DNA from: Candidatus Competibacteraceae bacterium
GTDB lineage: Bacteria; Pseudomonadota; Gammaproteobacteria; Competibacterales; Competibacteraceae
Assembly (NCBI GenBank): GCA_012032855.1
Contig: JAAUQA010000198.1
Coordinates: 1 to 6,469, forward strand
DNA: 6,469 nucleotides
Direction of reading: 5' to 3'
This document shows positions 4,964 to 6,469 of the stretch, one piece after another (within the stretch, counting starts at the first letter, position 1; every line of letters begins with the position of its first letter). Under the pieces are notes generated by a model. It saw nothing but the letters and a program-made list of their open reading frames with translations, did not search any database and was not told the DNA's origin. Position numbers and translations under genes: made by a program.

Positions 4964-5965
4964 ATGGATAACCGCCAACAACTCACTCAACTCCAGGAAC
5001 GCATCGCGCAATCCATTATCGGCCAAGACCATATCATCTTGCGCCTGCTCATCGCCCTGCTGGCTAACGGCAACCTGCTGCTGGAAGGTTTACCCGGTTT
5101 AGCGAAAACCCGAGCGGTAAAGAGCCTCGCGAAACATTTGGCGGCGGATTTTTCGCGCATCCAGTTTACCCCCGACCTGTTGCCCGCCGATGTGACCGGT
5201 ACCGAAATGCTGCATACCGAAGCCGGTACGCCGCAGTTCCGCTTCGAGGCGGGACCCATCTTTGCCAATATCGTGCTGGCCGACGAAATCAACCGAGCCC
5301 CCGCCAAAGTACAGGCGGCGTTGCTGGAAGCGATGGAAGAACGACAAGTAACGGTTGCCGGCACCACGCACACCATGCCGGATTTGTTTATGGTGATGGC
5401 GACACAGAATCCGGTGGAACAAGAAGGCACCTATCCACTGCCCGAAGCGCAGATGGATCGGTTTCTGATGCATGTTTATATCGACTATCCCGATGAAGTC
5501 GCGGAAGCTCAGATTATTCGCTTGGTGCGTGGCGAGGAGCAGGCCAAGTTGGGGCTGACAGCATCCGACATCTCTCCGCAGGAAAGCCATGCGCCGGAAT
5601 CCCCGATACCACAACGAGCCGTGTTTGATGCGCGGGCGGAAATCGCCCGGGTAAAGGTCAGTGACGTGATTGAGCGTTATATGGTTGATTTGATTTTCGC
5701 GACTCGCTATCCCGAACGGTATAGCGATGACCTGAAACGCTGGATTCATGTAGGCGCAAGTCCGCGCGGTGCCTTGGCCCTGGATAAATGTTCCCGCGCC
5801 TGCGCCTGGTTGGCGGGTCGCGATCATGTGCTGCCTGACGATGTGCGGGATATTGCCCACGACTGCCTGCGGCACCGGCTGATGCTGAGCTACGAAGCCA
5901 GCGCGGATGGCATGTCGGCGAATGCCGTGATCGATCAGTTGTTACAGCAGGTGGCTGTCGCGTGA
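4964..5965 (+). CDS. MoxR-family AAA+ ATPase
   Basis: This 333-residue cytoplasmic AAA+ ATPase belongs to the MoxR group, chaperone-like proteins that act with von Willebrand A partners on maturation of protein complexes. Motifs in order: Walker A GLPGLAKT (42-49, the family's usual form), Walker B VLADEINRA (104-112, with Asp107 and Glu108), sensor 1 in MATQNP (145-150), the QMDRF arginine (Arg166), and sensor 2 GASPRGA (264-270, Arg268) in the C-terminal lid. I chose the ATG at 4964 because GGGAG (4951-4955) lies 8 bases before it and the protein then begins like its relatives. An upstream in-frame TTG at 4901 would run through the leader hairpins. The stop at 5965 is followed after about 30 bp by a DUF58 gene, the usual partner. 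Substrate proteins cannot be told from this window. Confidence 0.95.
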   Translation: MDNRQQLTQLQERIAQSIIGQDHIILRLLIALLANGNLLLEGLPGLAKTRAVKSLAKHLAADFSRIQFTPDLLPADVTGTEMLHTEAGTPQFRFEAGPIFANIVLADEINRAPAKVQAALLEAMEERQVTVAGTTHTMPDLFMVMATQNPVEQEGTYPLPEAQMDRFLMHVYIDYPDEVAEAQIIRLVRGEEQAKLGLTASDISPQESHAPESPIPQRAVFDARAEIARVKVSDVIERYMVDLIFATRYPERYSDDLKRWIHVGASPRGALALDKCSRACAWLAGRDHVLPDDVRDIAHDCLRHRLMLSYEASADGMSANAVIDQLLQQVAVA

Positions 5966-5996
5966 GGTCCGGGAAGTTTTCTTTCCGTTGAGCACC

Positions 5997-6469
5997 ATGC
6001 AATACACTCAGATTAGATCCAGACCCCAGAAGCCGGCAACCGATGCCAGAATCTACGCCGATCTGGATGGTTTGGTGCGATTACAGTTTAAGGCGCAGGG
6101 CTTTAACTTCCTGCCGCGCCAACCAGTCCACAGCCTGCTCAACGGCCGCTATGCGTCGCGGCTACGGGGACGTGGGCTGAATTTCGAGGAACTGCGCAGT
6201 TACGTGCCGGGCGACGATATTCGCAACGTCGATTGGAAGGCGACGCGCGCGCCGGTGTCCCTCATGTCAGAGTCTATACCGAGGAGCGCGATCGGCCGGT
6301 TTGGTTATTGATCGACCAGCGCCAATCACTGTTTTTCGGCAGCCGCGAACGAATGAAATCGGTCACCGTCGCCGAAGCGGCTGCGTTGGCTGCTTGGCGG
6401 GCGTTGGCCGTCGGTGACCGGGTGGGCGCGGTGATTTTCGAACGATCACTGAACTCGTCGAATTTTCCC
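5997..6469 (+). pseudogene. DUF58 / von Willebrand A-like protein, frameshifted and cut by the window edge
   Basis: This is the partner gene that normally follows MoxR. Residues 52-80 carry the DUF58 signature: YASRLRGRGLNFEELRSY, then PGDDIRNVDW. After KAT the frame leads to nonsense and a stop at 6309-6311. One frame over, family-like sequence continues without a break from about 6245 to the edge: GVPHVRVYTEERDRP, VWLLIDQRQSLFFGSR (where the first strand of the von Willebrand A fold is expected) and LAVGDRVGAVIF. Reading A-T-A-R-A-G-V would need one extra G near 6245, so a single base appears to be missing. The start is either ATG 5997 or TTG 5988; GGGAAG (5971-5976) is better spaced for the TTG. 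Otherwise the gene looks intact, so sequencing error is as likely as real loss. The remaining C-terminal half lies beyond the window. Confidence 0.85.

Noticed and set aside
5099..5875. 258-codon minus-strand open frame opposite the MoxR gene
   Set aside because: Antisense shadow of a well-conserved AAA+ gene; no start signals or domain.

Overview
The window reads as chromosomal DNA of a Gram-negative proteobacterium, most likely a gammaproteobacterium. Several secreted proteins carry signal peptides, there is a textbook sigma-54 promoter, G+C is moderately high, and the MoxR/DUF58 pair is of the usual proteobacterial kind. Genus cannot be fixed from the sequence alone.

Left half (1-2868, minus strand): a nitrogen-type ABC importer operon, transcribed right to left. 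The order is substrate-binding protein (2638-1637), permease (1633-767) and ATPase (750 to beyond the left edge). The leader holds a guanidine-I (ykkC-yxkD) riboswitch aptamer at about 2781-2689. In front of that lies a full-consensus sigma-54 -24/-12 promoter (2852-2836), with an NtrC-like dyad (2868-2854) just upstream. Together these argue that the transporter takes up guanidine, or a compound that yields it, as a nitrogen source. It would be made when the cell is nitrogen-limited and guanidine is present. Guanidine carboxylase/allophanate hydrolase-type genes would be expected beyond the left edge, but they cannot be seen here.

Middle (2869-3271): a long intergenic stretch, relatively A+T-rich in its right part, separating the divergent units. 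It ends in a perfect 6-bp-arm palindrome (3216-3231) of the CRP/FNR operator type, 40 bp before the next gene.

Right half (3272-6469, plus strand): a periplasmic type I (formylglycine) arylsulfatase, split into two reading frames (3272-3826 and 3883-4824) by what looks like one missing G near 3821-3823. A strong intrinsic terminator (4843-4871) closes it. After a leader with tandem hairpins comes a MoxR-family AAA+ ATPase (4964-5965) and then a DUF58/von Willebrand A-like protein (from 5997). That gene also loses one base, near 6245, and runs off the right edge. MoxR and DUF58 normally work together as the start of a chaperone-like operon for cell-envelope or cofactor-loaded proteins.

Two single-base deletions of G, in two otherwise undamaged genes within 2.5 kb, make consensus error a serious alternative to true gene decay. 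The strongest biological point is the stacked control in front of the importer: sigma-54/NtrC plus guanidine riboswitch.
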